Shown in pieces: positions 62,783 to 64,000 of a stretch of DNA of 64,000 nt. The stretch's first letter is position 1; each line of letters starts with the position of its first letter. Position numbers and translations under genes: made by a program. The notes under the pieces are model-generated. The model was not told the origin of the DNA, searched no databases, and worked only from the letters and a program-made list of their open reading frames with translations. This DNA comes from BCD1 sp965230565 (GTDB taxonomy: Bacteria > Bacteroidota > Bacteroidia > Chitinophagales > Saprospiraceae): contig CBDDLH010000016.1 of NCBI GenBank assembly GCA_965230565.1, positions 1,736,001 through 1,800,000 on the forward strand. The letters are read 5' to 3'.

Positions 62783-62835
62783 GACAAGATATCGCCTTTC
62801 CCACGTTCATGCCATAGCAAAGGCAAAACCTTGTC
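62783..62835. repeat. Dispersed hairpin-like element, copy 2
   Basis: GACAAGATATCGCCTTT (62783-62799), GCAAAGGCAA (62817-62826) and CTTGTC (62830-62835); both GACAAG/CTTGTC and GCCTTT/AAAGGC can pair. Copy 1 is at 24520. Confidence 0.5.
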
Positions 62836-62860
62836 AGAGTTCTCTTATCATGCTTGATTA

Positions 62861-63796
62861 TTAAAGCAATCCCATTCCATCGAATACTTCCTTTACAGAA
62901 CGAACAGCCCCTGCTGAAGCATTCAATAATTCCATTTCATCTTCGTTCAAGTTCAATTCAATGATCTCTTCAATACCGTTTCTGCCTAATTTCACAGGAA
63001 CACCGAGGAAAAGGTCATCAATTCCATACTCACCGGAAAGTCTTACGCAACATGGGAAAATTCTATTCTCATTTCTCAGGATCACTTCTACCATTTGAGC
63101 TGCTGCAGCTCCCGGAGCATACCATGCAGATGTACCCATTAATTTAACGAGTTCACCTCCACCTTTTTTGGTTCTTTCCACAATAGCATTGAGGCTGTCT
63201 TCATCGATCATATCGGTAACCGGCATACCGGCAACAGTTGTATATCTTGGCAGTGGCACCATTGTATCACCGTGACCTCCCATCAATACAGCCTGAATAT
63301 CTTTAGGAGAAACATTCAATGCTTCTGCCAGGAATGCACGATAACGTCCTGTATCGAGAATACCTGCCATACCAAACACTTTGGAAGAATCCAGTCCTGA
63401 TGCTTCGTAAGCAGCATAAGTCATCACGTCCAACGGGTTGGAAACCACAATGATGATTGGGCTTTTGGAGTGTTCCATGATGGATTTTGTAACAGTGGTT
63501 ACGATCTTGGCATTGGTGGAAATCAAATCATCACGGCTCATTCCCGGCTTACGTGGAATACCAGCTGTGATCACTACCACGTCAGAGTTGGCAGTATCTT
63601 TATAATCTTCAGTTCCAAGGACACGGGTACTGTAATAATCAATGGGTGCCTGCTGCCAGGTATCCAAAGCTTTACCGCGGGCAAGGTCTCCCTGAATGTC
63701 CAGTAAAACTACTTCATTTACAAGGTCTTTGTGGGCTAATACATTGGCGACTGTAGCTCCAACATTACCTGCTCCCACTACGGTTACTTTGCTCAT
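62861..63796 (-). CDS. mdh: Malate dehydrogenase
   Basis: A 311-residue NAD-dependent enzyme of the TCA cycle (malate to oxaloacetate), LDH-like type. The Rossmann motif VVGAGNVGATVANVL begins at residue 6, with Asp33 for NAD. Substrate residues are Arg82 and Arg88 (IPRKPGMSRDD), Asp148 and Arg151 (LDTGRYRAFL), and catalytic His175 (MGGHGDTMVP). Arg82 marks a malate rather than lactate enzyme. A -7 element (TACATTTG) and an inverted repeat lie upstream. It appears monocistronic. Confidence 0.96.
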   Translation of the reverse strand: MSKVTVVGAGNVGATVANVLAHKDLVNEVVLLDIQGDLARGKALDTWQQAPIDYYSTRVLGTEDYKDTANSDVVVITAGIPRKPGMSRDDLISTNAKIVTTVTKSIMEHSKSPIIIVVSNPLDVMTYAAYEASGLDSSKVFGMAGILDTGRYRAFLAEALNVSPKDIQAVLMGGHGDTMVPLPRYTTVAGMPVTDMIDEDSLNAIVERTKKGGGELVKLMGTSAWYAPGAAAAQMVEVILRNENRIFPCCVRLSGEYGIDDLFLGVPVKLGRNGIEEIIELNLNEDEMELLNASAGAVRSVKEVFDGMGLL

Positions 63797-63876
63797 AATA
63801 AAAAATATTTATTTTGTATAAAGAATATAAAATCAGTTCGTTCAAAAAAACAAAAAACGGGCTTGATTGTTGGCCA

Positions 63877-63910
63877 CAAATGTAGTAAATTAAAGGAGTT
63901 TGTTAAACTC
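63877..63910 (-). promoter_or_regulatory. mdh: mdh promoter -7 element and adjacent inverted repeat
   Basis: TACATTTG on the minus strand (63877-63884) fits TANNTTTG. GAGTTT-GTT-AAACTC (63896-63910) is a perfect 6-bp dyad in the position of the -33 region, where a repressor could act. Confidence 0.55.
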
Positions 63911-63983
63911 AAGACCAAAGAATTAAACAATTTTCGTCCAAACTATTGCCTATTTGATTAAATTTGTGGCCGCAATAAGAAAA

Positions 63984-64000
63984 ATGACATTTCTAAAAGA
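63984..64000 (+). CDS. Possible start of a gene running off the right edge
   Basis: ATG at 63984 followed by codons for T-F-L-K. A plus-strand TAAATTTG (63959-63966) 18 bp upstream suits its promoter. Too little is visible to name it. Confidence 0.25.

Noticed and set aside
1..64000. Prophage, insertion sequence or integrated plasmid
   Set aside because: No transposase, integrase, phage structural gene, or tRNA-type attachment site was recognised; gene content is uniform Bacteroidota core and envelope functions.

Overview
The window comes from a member of the Bacteroidota, most likely Saprospirales-like (Lewinella/Haliscomenobacter type). Evidence: a SusC/RagA TonB-linked receptor, a PorP/SprF type IX secretion (T9SS) protein, three proteins with C-terminal T9SS sorting domains, TANNTTTG -7 promoter elements, few Shine-Dalgarno sites, and many lipoproteins. 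It reads as ordinary chromosome: no tRNA, rRNA, CRISPR array, transposase or phage gene was recognised. The order-level placement is inference.

Layout. 1-8.0 kb: 5' part of a SusC receptor (minus), metK, a DUF3857 pseudo-transglutaminase, a small membrane protein and an AspT-type exchanger. 8.3-11.5 kb: a secreted subtilisin and a DUF5685 protein. 11.6-12.8 kb: rplU-rpmA, with L27 carrying a long C-terminal helix-hairpin-helix extension. 13.1-18.1 kb: an export module (HlyD adaptor, C39-peptidase ABC exporter, aspartyl protease). 18.3-26.2 kb: minus-strand envelope proteins, an MFS transporter, small membrane proteins, a PcaF-like thiolase, a lipoprotein and a DMT transporter. 26.2-28.9 kb: a TPP riboswitch with an 88-nt structured insertion, followed by a TonB receptor, presumably for thiamin. 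29.0-31.9 kb: a secreted cytochrome c/copper-monooxygenase-like protein and a frameshifted toroid protein. 32-41.3 kb (plus): 2OG-Fe oxygenase, SPOR protein, SLC12-type cotransporter, AlkD, PorP/SprF and hypotheticals. 41.3-47.3 kb (minus): TPR histidine kinase, TPR membrane protein, HtrA protease and an amidotransferase-fold protein. 47.9-51.3 kb (plus): vWA membrane protein and a DUF2953-GerW pair. 51.4-55.2 kb: SNF2 helicase with two SWIM-type fingers. 55.8-60.7 kb: OMP, lipoprotein, DUF1800 and a frameshifted DUF1501 gene. 61.6-63.8 kb: propeller lipoprotein and malate dehydrogenase.

The strongest non-gene signals are the riboswitch insertion and a family of intergenic arrays with a 7-nt (sometimes 8-nt) period. 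The arrays occur in at least ten spacers with different unit sequences. In two spacers they appear as opposed arrays, one of which folds into a long hairpin. Two genes are each broken by one apparent extra nucleotide, and a 26-bp perfect inverted repeat follows an outer-membrane protein gene.
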